A stretch of DNA of 64,000 nucleotides, taken from positions 80,440 to 144,439 of the forward strand of contig NW_024468527.1 of the NCBI RefSeq assembly GCF_001632365.1, written 5' to 3'. Shown here in pieces: positions 1 to 12,271 of this stretch. A model generated the notes under the pieces. It was not told where the DNA came from. It searched no databases and saw only the letters and a list, made by a program, of their open reading frames with translations. The translations under genes and the position numbers were made by a program. Source of the DNA: Laetiporus sulphureus 93-53 (taxonomy: Eukaryota > Basidiomycota > Agaricomycetes > Polyporales > Laetiporaceae). Every line of letters begins with the position of its first letter. Positions within the stretch are counted from its first letter, which is position 1.

Positions 1-15
1 TTTAGCCAGAAGCCT

Positions 16-78
16 AGATAGGTACGATGTTCACACCGGAGAACAAAAGGGAAACCAAGATAGGCACGATGTGCACAT
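16..78 (+). repeat. Degenerate 21-bp direct repeat
   Basis: The 21-mers at 16-36 and 58-78 (both beginning AGATAGG and containing ACGATGT) match at about 18 positions and are 42 bp apart. A shorter match to the same start occurs near 169-178. This could be part of an old LTR: a TATA-like stretch lies near 205-212 on the plus strand. No matching second LTR was found. Confidence 0.3.
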
Positions 79-293
79 GCATTACTGCGGCAACCATCGA
101 TCTTCCCACTTATTGCTCTACTTCCGGACATCCTATTGTTTCATGTACGACCATTTGCTTATACCCGTAGATAGGTAGCTTAGGTAAAATAGCCCGCTGT
201 ACGTGTATATAAGACCAGCCATGTAGGGGACGAAACCTCAGATTGTTTCTCCTCGTCTACTACCCATAGCACTCACTGAGCTCACCAGCTCCT

Positions 294-1190
294 TCATATA
301 TCTCTCACCCATTCCTGCGGCTGCCACATTGACCAGTAAGTCAACAGGCTCTTGCGCCACATAGGGTTCAGAGGGATACTTTTGGGATCAGGGGGATCAG
401 GGCGGCACGTTCCACGTGACTGTCCCTTTTTAGTCTTTTTGATCTCTTGTCCGGTGTTACCGTGACAGTCATCCTTGAGGCCCTTCTTGAACATATTGAT
501 CTTGATCAGGTCATCATGGATAGGGAGGTGGATGAAGATTTCGCAGAATGCAAAGGCATACTTGGCAGCAGATAAATGTTGGACAAGCTTCTTGATCTTG
601 TCCATCTGGCTATTGATGAAATTGGAGTCACCAAAATGTGCATGAAAGTTCTCGATGAGGATGGCATGATCATGGAGAAGCTGGGGCTTAATCTTTTCAA
701 TCACCCAAAACCATGACTTCAGAGAGCCATCCTTGAGCCAGGTGCTCATGTATATTGATTTATCATAGTCAGACATGAGCTGGTGATGAGCAAGGTGCAT
801 GGCATTTTGAAGATCTGTGAGGAAAGGCTCCACGGCTGCAGGTGTACCATTGAAGGTTCGTGGATCCTTGAAATGGATCGTTCTCGAGGAGATGATGCCC
901 GAAACAGGCACTGCACTTTGCAAAGATGTCACAAGGTTTGCCAGGACTGCCTGGATGGCAGCTTGGTTGATGGTGAAAGTTGTCTGTGCACCCGCTAGGC
1001 CATTGATAGCATTTATGGCCTGGGCAAGAGCTTGCAAGGCAGGCGAGTCATCGGTACCTATGAGGACAGAGGAAATGGCAGTGGGAGCTGAAGCCTGAGG
1101 CTGAGATTGCTAAGGCTGAGGTTGCTGCAGCTGAGTTGGAGGAGGATTGAAAAGATTCTCGAGATCCATCGAGACATCGTCAAAAGACAT
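294..1190 (-). mobile_element. Ty3/gypsy-type retrotransposon gag remnant, nonsense-mutated
   Basis: Read on the minus strand from an ATG at 1190, a gag-like frame begins MSFDDVSMDLENLF, passes through a Gln/Pro stretch, and continues into the pattern of fungal gypsy gag proteins: a 'PRTFNGTPAAVEPFL' segment, then a helical capsid-like region with conserved Trp and Phe (for example 'GSLKSWFWVIEK' and 'HFGDSNF'). The Gln/Pro stretch holds an in-frame TAG in a CAG/CAA context near 1107-1113, so the ORF restarts downstream of it. Similarity fades after about 200 residues, and no zinc knuckle, protease, reverse transcriptase or integrase follows before the window ends. I infer a dead, truncated copy. 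The family assignment rests on pattern recognition only. Confidence 0.6.
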
Positions 1191-3540
1191 GGCATGAGAG
1201 GTGGAAAATAAGAGAGTGTCAAGCTGTGATGACAGCAAAGCAAGAAAGTGGCCGAATAAGGTAAGTGCACTACGCAGAATAGAAGGTCGGTAGCTAGGGT
1301 GGCAGAAGCAAACTGTAAGGGCTCGACTCGATGGAGGAAGGTGCTACGAGAGACAAAGATGACGAGGAGCAAATAGAATCAAATAAGAAGGGCGTCGAGT
1401 ATATACTGGTGTTGCTTCTGCGACGATTCCTAGCAAATTGGCACAGCTTATATACATGTGAGATGAAAATATTACTGAGGCAGAATATAACAGACAATGA
1501 GATCATCCAGTGGAGAGCTGAGCATATAAAGTATCATCTGAGCAAAGGCGAAGTAAGCCAAGTGTTGACTTTCCCAGCCAGCCCGCTGCGCGGCCAGGAG
1601 TTCGGGAGTCGCCTGCTCTCTAGAAGATGGCTCCACGGGGCCAAACCGATGGCCCGTCCCATTGTAGCCGTGCCCTACTATATACACGCGCGCTACTACT
1701 CTCCCACGCCAGTGGCGCAGGTCGCACCGGGGCCTCTCACATCTGTGCTCCGCGCCCAGATTCCAACACCAAGAGCATTGTCTGTGCCCTGGTGTGGAGC
1801 AGTCGCCTCGAGGCTACTCGACTGCGAGCAGCCAGGAACACCGTGATGGAGCATAGGAAGTGCATGACAAAGCAGGTGCGACGAGAGCTGGCGCAGCGAC
1901 GGAACAGCGAGAACCCGCTACATGAGTGCGACCATGACATAGTGGAGCAGAAGGTGCAAGTGATCGAAATGATTGACAAAGCATGACAGGCTTCTGATGC
2001 AGGCACTGCTTCTAGGTTGTCCTGTGTCAGTGCATCTTGTCTCAACTGTTGGCGAAACGACTGCCAAGCAGACAGTCGTGAGGAACCACCGAGTGATGCC
2101 TATTTATGCATCGCAGGTGTTCCCCAATTTGGTCCTGTGGCCACTTTGCGCAGAGGAAAGGCCGACAAACTCTGAGTGCTGAGCCCTCCCTACCCGAGGC
2201 ATTCTGTCTCGCTCTTTCACGTAAAATGGCATGGACGATGCCAGATCTTCAATGCGAGAACCACACAAGTTAGAGGAATTTGCGAGCAACAGCTTTTGAT
2301 ATACATTCCTCGGCCATGGAGTACTGTGCTCTGGGAACCTCGCCATCAATTTGTGTACATCCGAGTATGATACAGTAGGGTAGCGCAATGGTCTATGTCC
2401 CGCAGCCCATCTTTCCACGTAGAGGCCATAATGGATCCATCAGTAATGCTCGTTGCAAAAGCAGGCCCCATTCGTCGGGAAACGCGTCTTCTCTACGTGT
2501 TCTGTGGTCCATGTATGTATAACAAATTGAAATGGGCAGACACTTCCGAGCCTCGACCCTCTTCTGCTCCACAGCTTTTAGCGTCAAATTACTAAAGCGA
2601 AAGTTTTCTTACATTGTCGGAAGTTGCCAGCCATTCACAACGACCGCCTTCGACTAAGAGGATTCCATTCCGAGGCTTGCCAAGCCATTAAATGGATCCA
2701 GCACAGGAACACTATAATGGCAAGGAGTCCTTAAGTCTATAGGTGGGGCGGCCAAGACTTGAGGCAAACATTGATAGATAGCTAGAGTCCCGATGTGCAA
2801 ATGCAACAGCTTCGATGGGTGTGCTTCATGCCACGGCAGTCCGGTCCTGCGAGTCAAGAGGACACAGGCATGATCCAACACGCCCCCACATAAGAGACTC
2901 ACGAGTCCGCCGAGCGACACAGCTAATTGAAAACCAAGAAAGGTCCCTTGTGAAGAGTTCGAGGCTTGGTATATGAGCTTTGCATCGGGCGCGAAGGGCG
3001 TTAGTGCGCAGATACGCAACAAGTCGGAGCAGCGAGTTGATGCAAATAGAACATGCTAGAGTCCGGCAGTTCGGAAATAGCGCACGCTAAAGACTATAAG
3101 CCACCTGGAGGGCGCAGATATACAACACGGCACGCAGGTGCAGTTCGACGAGCACAGGCCAGAGTATAAGGCGGAACAGGGCATGAGGTTGTCGGTCTAT
3201 GGGGAGAGCTTGGCGAGTAGTGCGGTTCGGAAGAAGACCCATCGTCACACCGTAGCAATCAGCCTAAGTGTTCCGAGCCTAGTGTCATGACTCATGTCTG
3301 CCTTAGTGGCCGCATGGATTGCGGAAGCAGCTCGTGTGAGCGTCTGCGGACATAGCGGTAGAACTGGATATATAGCTCGCAGGCGCCACGGCAGCCCTCC
3401 ACCCTCTGCCTCCAACCCAGCAGCGAACGTGCACCACGGCGGCAGCCAGCCGAACATCTGAGCTCGACTTTTGTTGCCCGACTCCAGCAGCCCAGCGACT
3501 GAGACTCCTGTTCTGATCATCCTTCACACGTTACCTGACC
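1191..3540. other. Non-coding stretch without a supported gene
   Basis: About 2.3 kb on either side of which sit the gag remnant and the yippee gene. All open frames are short, overlap on both strands, and show no recognisable domain or splice pattern. The gag-proximal part (1191-2000) would be the place for a 5' LTR of the minus-strand element, but I could not define TG...CA ends or a primer-binding site. Confidence 0.5.
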
Positions 3541-3541
3541 G

Positions 3542-3648
3542 CATATATACCACACCGGAGCCCCAATCCTGCTCCTTCCCCCGGCTCCGTACCCCTTATC
3601 TTGCGCTCGTCCCGCTCTCCTCCTTCACTCAGAGTATCGTTATTCAAT
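3542..3648 (+). promoter_or_regulatory. Probable promoter and 5' UTR of the yippee gene
   Basis: A TATA-like CATATATA lies at 3542-3549, about 100 bp before the yippee ATG at 3649. It is followed by a strongly pyrimidine-rich stretch (3566-3630), a common fungal promoter or leader feature. The assignment is positional. Confidence 0.4.
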
Positions 3649-4160
3649 ATGGGTATGAGCTATCGTCGCTACTTGAACGGCGCACGTATCTACGGATGCT
3701 CGCAGTGCAAGACACATCTCGCCACCATCCACTGCATGATCTCTCGGGTCCGTCGAGCCATGTTCAGCTCTGATCTGCTTCGTACTGAAATGAACAACTC
3801 TGTAGGCTTTCCATGGCCAACATGGTCGAGCATACTTGTTCGAGGTTGTGTGAGTAATGGGTAAATCTTCCACAGTACTGGTATTAACCAACTTCTCAGT
3901 GTCAATGTCGTCGAGGGCGAACCCGAGGACAGGGCAATGACGACGGGCAACCACACTGTCCGGGATATATACTGCTGCAAATGCGGGCAGACACTAGGCT
4001 GGAAATACGTGCGTCTCCACCACCTTGCTTCCTGTTGCCATTAGCCGACGGTACTCACGAGCGTGGTCTGCTGATGCAGGTGAAGGCGTATGAGCCGTCA
4101 CAGAAATACAAAGAGGGCAAGTACATCCTCGAGCGCAACCTACTTGTTGACGTACAATGA
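3649..4160 (+). CDS. Yippee-family zinc-binding protein
   Basis: Model: 3649-3747, 3806-3849, 3900-4008, 4080-4160 (333 nt, 110 aa). The product is almost entirely a yippee domain. A first CXXC (GCSQCKTH, residues ~16-23) is followed by [10 protein letters not shown], then QHGRAYLF across the exon 1/2 junction, then EGEPEDR, a second CXXC in '[14 protein letters not shown]', and the conserved end '[19 protein letters not shown]'. The two CXXC pairs form one zinc site in the family (Yippee/YPEL, also Mis18 and cereblon folds). Introns are 58, 50 and 71 nt; the second has a consensus GTGAGT donor. Small yippee proteins are conserved nuclear or centrosomal proteins of unclear biochemistry; some fungal ones influence growth. 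The start gives only a few residues before the domain, as is usual. Confidence 0.93.
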
Positions 4161-5594
4161 GTTCCTTCCCGCGGCCCACACGCCGCAAGGCTTCTGCCGC
4201 CCCCTCGCTCGGCTCGACATCACACTGCCATGGTGCAGCATCCGGTCAAGCTGTCGGTCACATCGGTCATGGTTTGCTCTTGCTTGCCATCACAACGGAC
4301 ACACACACCTAGGGAATAATGTAGCGTCTCGCTGGGCGCGATCCTACGCTCATGGTCGGGAACTCTCATCCGCAAGTGGGGTTGCGGTGACTTGGCGAGG
4401 ACGTTGCGAGCGTTCGCGGGATGTGTTCTCTCCAGCGTATCACTGGTACTGCAGCACAGCCGTACATATTCGGGATTGACTCACTCTCTCCTGGAGCCGC
4501 ATAGGTATCCCGCTGAATCTTGCGCTCGCACCCTACCCCCACCCCCTTTCTTTCTTCATCACTTTGTTTGCTATAGAGCTATACTCGCCGACCATTCGCA
4601 TTAGCCCCATTAGCTGCTTTCGTCACTTAACTCTTATCTCGCGCACGCAATTGCTGTACCGTATCGCCGGAACTGTAGTCCATGTATTATGAATACTACT
4701 TACATAGGCAGTACCTATGACGTGTATATCATCACCATCGGTTTCTTTAGGGCTGTTCGATAGTATGAGCAAGCAGTGAACGAGTTCACCCGCTGAGACA
4801 TGGACTGGATTGCGCTGAATAGTGACAGATGAACTGATGGCCGGTCGCATCAGCGTGATTGATGCCGCGGGAAGTAAGCAATGAGCACGCAGCGCGAGCC
4901 AGCGCCGTAAGACAAATGGAGCGAGACTACTTCACTGATCCCCCTGATCCCCAACACAGCCGTATTAAATTAGAGCTTAACGAAGACGTTGGGGAGTGCT
5001 TATTCGGTGTCAGCCACTTACTCCGAGTCGACAGAAGATGGGGAAGAAACCGTACCCTGTCACGTCCGTCACAGCCTGGCTGAGCTCGCATCCGCAGACG
5101 TGTCCTGTGTGTTTGCGAACGGCGCAAGGGTGCTGTGCGACTCATCGCATCACTGACCCTTGGATCAATTCGATGTGGCGGCCAGACTCGCTGTGCCTGT
5201 TTCACGGTCGTCAAGGATAGGCGAGCCGGCGCCGGGCATGGTCGGAGAGGACGGCGTCGAGAGAGGTGGGCGAGATAGACGGCGAGAAGCAGGACGCGGG
5301 GAGGGTAAGACGGAGAAAACCGAAGGGCTGACCGACGGAGCGACGCGTGACGGGACGCGTTGTTTATCCGTCCCGAGTTTATTTGGCACGCCGGCCGAGC
5401 TGGGGACAAGTCGCTGGGGTTTGACGTCGCAGGTGGCGTCCTACTTATACGATCCCCCGCATACATACGCTCCTTACTATGCTCTCCGCCACTCTCTGAT
5501 CCACTGATACTCCTCGCGCACTCTCTCGACATCTCCTCCTCGACGCCCTCTCAAACATCCTCTAAATAGCCCGCCTTTTCCACCAGGACCCAAA
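4161..5594. other. Intergenic, no supported gene
   Basis: Holds the yippee 3' region and the promoter of the small gene at 5595. Longer open frames here (for example minus 4927-5532) are GC-rich shadow frames with no domain. A CTGATCCCCCTGATCCC motif near 4936-4952 also occurs inverted at 378-396 inside the gag remnant, which may hint at further element debris. Confidence 0.45.
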
Positions 5595-5970
5595 ATGGGT
5601 GAGCGATGCTCACTATCATGTTCTCTGGATCCAGACTGAACGTGTGACTATGCCTCTCCTAGCCACTATGACCATGTCTGCAGGACCCTCTGGCCTCAAA
5701 TCGTCTGTAGTCAGGCCATATGTCTCGTCACCACTTGCTGCCAACGGTCCTTCGCGACCAACACGCAACACTCGGTTGAACGCGCCCGCATTCCCCACAT
5801 CGCGACCATTGCGGCCATTCCCATCCATTGCCAACGTGCTGCCCGGCACAGCAGCACGAAAAGGCATCTCTGGGGAGAAGAAGACCATCAAACTCATCGA
5901 GCCTCCCGCAAATGTGAAATGCGCGTTTGTCTTGAACCTCACCCAGGCGGAGTTCAGTCGGCAGGATTGA
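5595..5970 (+). CDS. Small hypothetical protein with a 4-nt coding first exon
   Basis: Model: 5595-5598 (ATGG) and 5663-5970 (312 nt, 103 aa). The ATG directly precedes a consensus GTGAGC donor. Splicing to the CTAG acceptor at 5661-5662 makes ATG-GCC and joins the open frame without a shift, giving MATMTMSAGPSG. The protein is Pro/Arg/Ser-rich in its first 60 residues and ends with a more ordered segment (KKTIKLIEPPANVKCAFVLN). No signal peptide, membrane segment or known domain is visible. An unspliced alternative would start inside the intron at 5651 (MPLLATMTM). A pyrimidine-rich leader with CATC and CTC runs precedes the ATG. Function unknown; the existence of the gene rests on the ORF and the splice fit. 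Confidence 0.5.
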
Positions 5971-8900
5971 AGGGATGATTAGAGGTCTGTTCAGCACGGA
6001 AATGTCACTGTTTGCACCAGCCGCCTGTTTAACGTTGCTTTGCCTGCAGGTGTCGCATATACCCGGTTTTCACTTTTTATTCTATGTATTCCTCGGTCTT
6101 CCCGTTCTCCATCAGGAGTCCGTTGTATAGATGGACTTGCATGCGATGTCCGGTAGCTTACTCGCTTCTGTGCACCGCTACGCGTATCCCTTTCCGTTCA
6201 TCAAAGCCCTTCCATAGCTTTCACTTCACCGTTCAACGCTCCTTCTGGGAGGGCATGTCATAATTCCAGAAACTTCACTGGGGGTGTGGTCTGTAGTCAT
6301 GTACCTGTACGAGTAGGTTTCATATCAGTCTTTTACAATGGCGGCTCGAATGTGCTTCCTCCATACGGCGTTCATACGCGCATACGTACTACACATAATA
6401 TTTGCATCGCATATACTCCGTGGATCATGTGAACCTTGAACTTGAACGTTGGATGCTCTTTCGAGGCATCGCCGGCCTGCCAAGCGGTGCGGGAAATCCC
6501 AGGCGAAGACACGTTCACCCGAAATCCGACGTTGTCGGCGCAATGCACAATACATGAGCTTGAGCTTAGAGCTTGAAAAAGCAATGTCGATGTATCCTAT
6601 GGATTACAACCCGCGAACGCTTACATATGTTCCGTTGGATGGTGAGAAAGCTTCGTAATTCATGGTGCTGTTCACGAGGGAATGTCGGACCCAGCCCCGT
6701 GCCAGCTATGGACAACAAGTTGCTCCGGATTCTTGAAAGGGTCTTCATCTATGGGTTACCGCAGACGATACAGGAGATGGATGATCTCCTTCTTACTAGA
6801 GTATAGTCTGAGGATGCAACGTTTGGATGAGCATCGGAATGTGCCGGCTAGAGCTTAAACACTGCAAAATGAGGTATTGGAGGTACCGAGCATATGTAAT
6901 CAATCACAGGATCGCGTAGGATGTGCAGTGAGACTCAATCGCGGCGCAGAGTCCTCGTCCGCGATTTCTGATCAGTGATCACCGCCGGACGGAGATGAGC
7001 TTCTTTTGCTGATTGGCCGATCCATCGAGGGAGGGCTCATTAAGCATTACTTGCGGTGGAGTCGCCGAAGAAATGCGTCCATTTTTGAAAGCGGGTTGAT
7101 ATGAGTAATATCCTGCAGGCAGGCAAGAACGGTTTTTGATGATGCATGATGATGATCCGGTGGAGATACTCGCCCCTCACAAACCGGACCTGTTACGCGG
7201 ACCAGCGAGGCAACACGGAGAACGCCAATGATCGAAATGGAGTCTACTTCCACCGAAGCGAAAAGCGAAGCCGTTCGCCTGCAGGCCCACGCAAAACTGT
7301 GTCGTATTTGATGTTTGGGGTACTAACCTGTGGGACGATCTTGCGGAAGCTAAATGTCTCGCTTCCAATGCGGGATTAGAATGGCCATCGGCCCCACCAT
7401 CGAACGCAAGAGCCACCGTAGCGTCATCACGCTCACGAAAGTGCAACTACTCGTCCCCCGGTAAGCCTTTCCGTAAGCTGTATGCTTCCTTGCCAGTCGC
7501 CGTAGTCCCCGCGCGGGCATACCGGATGACGTATTTGTATGTTTGCCACTCCTACTTGCAAGGCTCTAGGATAATTTCTTAAGCGTATATTGAGCATGTA
7601 TCCCGTGTCGTGTCGTAGCGGAATTATGCACTAGGCATCGCTTGAAAGGCTCTGGAACAGATACCGAGCTTGCAGAAGGGTATTTAATACGTGATGCCCG
7701 CGTGTCGAATTATCGTTAGCCGAGCCTTGTCAACCGCAGAAGTTGAGTCTGTTTGACATTATCCGTACATGGTCGGCGCGATGGGAGGGACAAGGATCGA
7801 TATGTCTTGACTCGTCATGGAGTGCGAAAAAAATTGCGGAAACAATGGCAGCCTCGCAGGTACACGTCGGTATACTTCCATCCTCACAAAGGCTGGGTCC
7901 AGCAACCATCCAGGCCGACTAAGCCTGCTTTGCCACGACATGGTACAACGATAAGACCTTGAATGAGCACGGACGGTCAAAGACTGTGAGAAGGGACTGA
8001 TTAATTATCAAGAAAAAAAGTCGCCTTACACAGAACAACAACATAGACTCGATAGCATTGGCAGCCGGAAAGACACGCCTGTTCTCGGCAGCCACTGGAT
8101 TTCAGCTGTTGCTGTGAGCTGCGACGAACGTTTTATGCAGTGATCTTGTTACATAAAATGCCGTGGTAGCAATGACGTTGTCGGTGGGGATCGGAGAGGA
8201 CTGCGTAGCACGGATTGGATGGGAAAAGGGGGGAGAAGGGGAACAAGGAGGCCGTGCGTAGCGGACCTCAAGCAAGGCTTTCCTGTATTAATCGGAGATG
8301 ATCATACGAGCATGTGAAGACACTGCGAGGCAGCCCAGCTTCCGGTCATCGCGTCGGTGGCGCCTTCAGATTGCTTGTCTGAGAACAATAAGTGAGATCG
8401 ATATAGAAACTGAGGCGCGAGGACTCGGACTGGACGCACGTCTATCCGATAAACACGGCATGGCCGGTTCGTGGCTCGCATAATAGCACGGAGATGCTCG
8501 CTATGAGTGGTTTTAATTGTTGAGAGTAACAATAGAATGTAGCGCCAGCTTACTGTGGGACTGTAGGCGCAGAAACGGCGAGCTCCCCGGCCGAGAGCGA
8601 AACGTCTGGAGGCTTCGGTTGGTGCATTCGACGGGGCCGCGGAACGGCGTCGGATCGCAGCAATTTGAGGTGCTCGCTTGTCACGATTGATAAGACTGAG
8701 GATGAATGTTGATCAGCTCACAAGGGAGTTGGCCGCGCTCACGTTTTGGGCGCTGCGCCGTTCCGAGCCGCTGGGATCCTATGATGCTGGCGCAAGAAGC
8801 GAGTACGTTCTGCTGGGTAGCTAGACGCGCCTAGCCTTCAAAGGTCGCATGGCCGTTAAGCATCTCGAAAAGGACGAGCCCTAGCATGCGACTGCGGTCG

Positions 8901-11900
8901 GACATGGGCACAAGAAAACGGCTGCCAAAAGCAAAAGAGGGGAGGTTCAATCGAAGGTGCTGACGAAGACCAAACTTAAAACTGCGCTGACCATACTTGA
9001 CGACGGAGGTGGGAAACTCCAGCAAATGAGAATGGCTCTTTCGAGTGTCCTGCAACAACAAAGGGTGACGGATTGGGTGCCAGCATGAACAATTTGATTA
9101 AGTGCCCGCTAACCAATGCAATGTCCGGACCTTCACAGACGTGGCTTGCACCGCGAACGTTGTTGTGGTCAATATGTGTCGTGACGGTGTGATCACCTCT
9201 ATCTGGCGCGGCGAGGTCAGAGTTGGAGCCTGATGGGTATCGTCATCAGCGGCTTGGTGGGCCCACTTGTACTCTCCGGACTAGTCAGCGGTTACGACTG
9301 TTAGGACTAATCGGCACGGAAGGAAGGAACCCCGGTACCATTAGATGATGACTTCGCTCCCAAGGCGGTCGATGACTGGAGTCCCCGTAGACATCGGGAC
9401 TTCTGTTCTTCAAGGTGGTCGAAACCGCGTGGACGCGTGGAGGACATGCTGAATGGGACAGTTTGTGCCCTCGGTGTATTCTGTCGGCATCTCTTGAGAA
9501 TCACCGTGTGGAGCACGTCGAGCGTTCTGGCACAACTTGTGAACACTAGATGCATCTTCAGGAGCGCGAGCGTGACAAGCGACCCCGAATGAGAAGATTC
9601 ATCCCGCATTCATTCGAAAGACGGGTTGTCCAGTCAGCCTTATGCGGGTTGCTCGGATATAGTGGTGTGGACGGTGACTGGACACGTTCGAGGACACGTT
9701 TAATTGTGTGGTCTGAAGAAGCATCGATGATACGTCGTGGGCCTGTCCATCGGCTTTGCAAGTGTTAGATGAACAGCAGCGCAGGATACGACTCTGATGG
9801 ATTTGAATGGACCTTTGTTGTAGATAATTGCGGACGATGTTCTAACAATGAAATTCCGGGGATGGCGTAAATGAAAAGTACGATCGTGTTTACCTCGATC
9901 ACGGAACATGCGTAATGCGCATACCCGGCTCGGCAACGCGCGGGATGGTTCACTTGGGACGTTCTTGCATACGCGAGCACAATTGGCAAACGGCTTCGTT
10001 CATGTGCTGCGGGCCGGTCACGATCCAGGTCGAAGTTACGCGAACTGTCTTCTCTGTACCACACCGCCCGAGAGAACAGCCAGGGCAGAGGGGTCGACTG
10101 GACCTATCGCGATCCTAATTAGGAGGCAGCGAGCAGCAAGATAGGCTCCTTCGAGGTCGGTCGCCATTCGGTAGCGCGCGAGTGAAAGGCTCACATTCTG
10201 TTGACGCCCTCATTCACTGGCGGAGCTACAGGTGCACTAAGTTTGGTCCGACCGACAGTCGGATGTCGTCTTCCTTACGTGTGCATTTGCGTGCAAGGCA
10301 TGCTACAATGGTATATATTGCTGCTCTATGGAACGTTCAACGCGCGCCGCTCCGCATGCCCCTATGACGCCCTCGTAATAGGATGAACTTTTGCACTTCT
10401 ACGCAGAAACAGCATACGCGAACTATCCCCAGGCGTGGAGAATGCATGACTTGCCCGTGTTCAGCGAAGTAGGGCTCTATCCCTTCGCACACTTCCACCG
10501 GAATTCCTGCGGTGTCAGCTAGCTCAAAACGAGGACGGCATGTTGCATTATGCAAGAAACAACCTTAAGTCCACTCGGTTCACTCTGACCACTCGCGTAA
10601 GCGGAAAGCTTCAAGGAGTCGTGGCCAAGTAGCGTGGTCTGTTGAAGACAATTAGCTGCTCATAGTCGACGCTATTGCCATTACAGCGCTCTCTGTCTTT
10701 TCCGACAGTTCATATTCAGAGTCGTTAAATATCAGAGCAATTCAATCGCCTTCACGAGGCCTGCCATGTCCGCATTTGGCTGGCCTCCGTGATGAGCTGA
10801 GGCCCAATAAGGATGGCAAGTAAATGAGATCTATACCCCCGGTGATTGATTAAGTTGCCACTCCGCCAATGGTCTTTAGCTATCATATCTTGGCCACAGG
10901 ACAGATTGCTACATGCGACGACGCAGCAACGGTCATGCCCAGGAACACAATGGACACCCTTGGCCTGCTGTTTTTCATTAATAATATCCGCCCATGCATA
11001 CAAAAGTCAAGACATCACTCGTACCGAAATGAGGAGGCATAACAGCTTCTGCTGCCATCACTAGCCGAGACAATATCAGAACGCCGAGTGTATCGCATCG
11101 ATGACATGAGACGTGGCATGTGTGCATGTGAGCGTCCAATACCTCGTACGCGCTATCCCTCGGAACCTCCGCCCACGGCAAAACGATGCCAATGCTATAC
11201 TTGCCGGCCAAGAGCCGTCTCGAATCGTGCAGAACCACCGTCTCGTTCCGTGTGTGTGGCGATGTTGAGATTTGAAAACCCCCGGTCAAATTGTAACTAT
11301 CACAGGATATGACTCGTGTCGCATGAGCGGGGACCTTCATGGGAGTCCAAACAGTAAGCACAATTGCACCGAACACGCGTACGAAGCTGTGCGTGCACAG
11401 ATGTCGGGGCTGACGCTGCCGGTGCGCTGTTGCCATCTATACATATGTCGTCGGCGTTGACTGATGTGAACAGCGCAGGACGAAGGCGTCATTCGCAAGG
11501 AACCCGGCGAAGTGCCGGAGCTGCGTGTGTGATCCGCACGGAGGCGTTCTGGAGCATTTCAGCAGATGGAGAAACGGGGCCTGCGTGGACATGATATTGT
11601 GCCTGGGACTGACATATCTGTACCTTGTTTACCGTCGGAGATGTCCGATCGCGGAAGTACATAAGGGTGGGGGGAGTGGGAGGAGAGAGGGAGCATATGT
11701 CGGAGAAGACGGACGGCAGACGCCCCCAGGGTGCGCTTGACCGTGATATTCAGACGCGCGCGACTTTGGGCCAAAATATGCACAGAATGTCCTAGAGTAT
11801 ATGTCTCTTAATTCTTGAAAAGGAATGCATCACACGGTCGGTTCCAGCCGGAAACGGGACCAAAAATGGGCTGTGTTTACAATATCTAGAAATACCTGGG

Positions 11901-12271
11901 GGGACGGCGCTTCCGGTGCAAAGGCTATTCCGTTCTCTGTCTACGTCTCCCTCCAACACTCAGGCTCAGGCTCCTCTGTGGCCATCCTCTTTACGACCTT
12001 GCACGAACTTGCACGACGTTCAGATCTCCTTATATTATCTCCCATCGTCCGCGCGCCTCAGTTAGTCCATTGTCCGCGACGCTCCCCCATTTCGACGCCC
12101 GCTGCTAGGCATTCATTTGAAGGTTCGTGCCACACGGACTCGCACGAACCGTCCGATCTTGAGCACGTAACCATAGACTTGCGTATTCTCAACCCTTCTT
12201 TCTGCTCTTTCGAGGTGTGTACCGTTGCTGCTCACCCCTGCCACTGACCCTCATGCCAGCTGGTCATAGAC
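5971..12271. other. 6.3-kb stretch without a supported gene
   Basis: Open frames are all under about 155 codons, occur equally on both strands, and show no domain, no exon chain and no codon pattern I could follow. I saw no reverse transcriptase, transposase, tRNA or long repeat. It may be decayed transposon sequence, a non-coding RNA region, or highly divergent genes. The last ~450 bp (11820-12271) should contain the Ras promoter; CT-rich sequence occurs around 11935-12080. Confidence 0.45.

Noticed and set aside
1..290. Solo LTR at the left edge
   Set aside because: TATA-like and short repeated motifs are present, but no TG...CA ends, target duplication or second LTR could be identified; only the degenerate direct repeat was reported.
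4927..5532. Minus-strand ORF of 201 codons
   Set aside because: GC-rich, Arg/Ser/Pro composition typical of a shadow frame; a plus-strand frame is open too, with no domain or splice pattern in either.
8831..9061. Minus ORF with 'LGLVLFEMLNGHATFEG'
   Set aside because: Looks superficially protein-like, but no flanking exons or family could be recognised.
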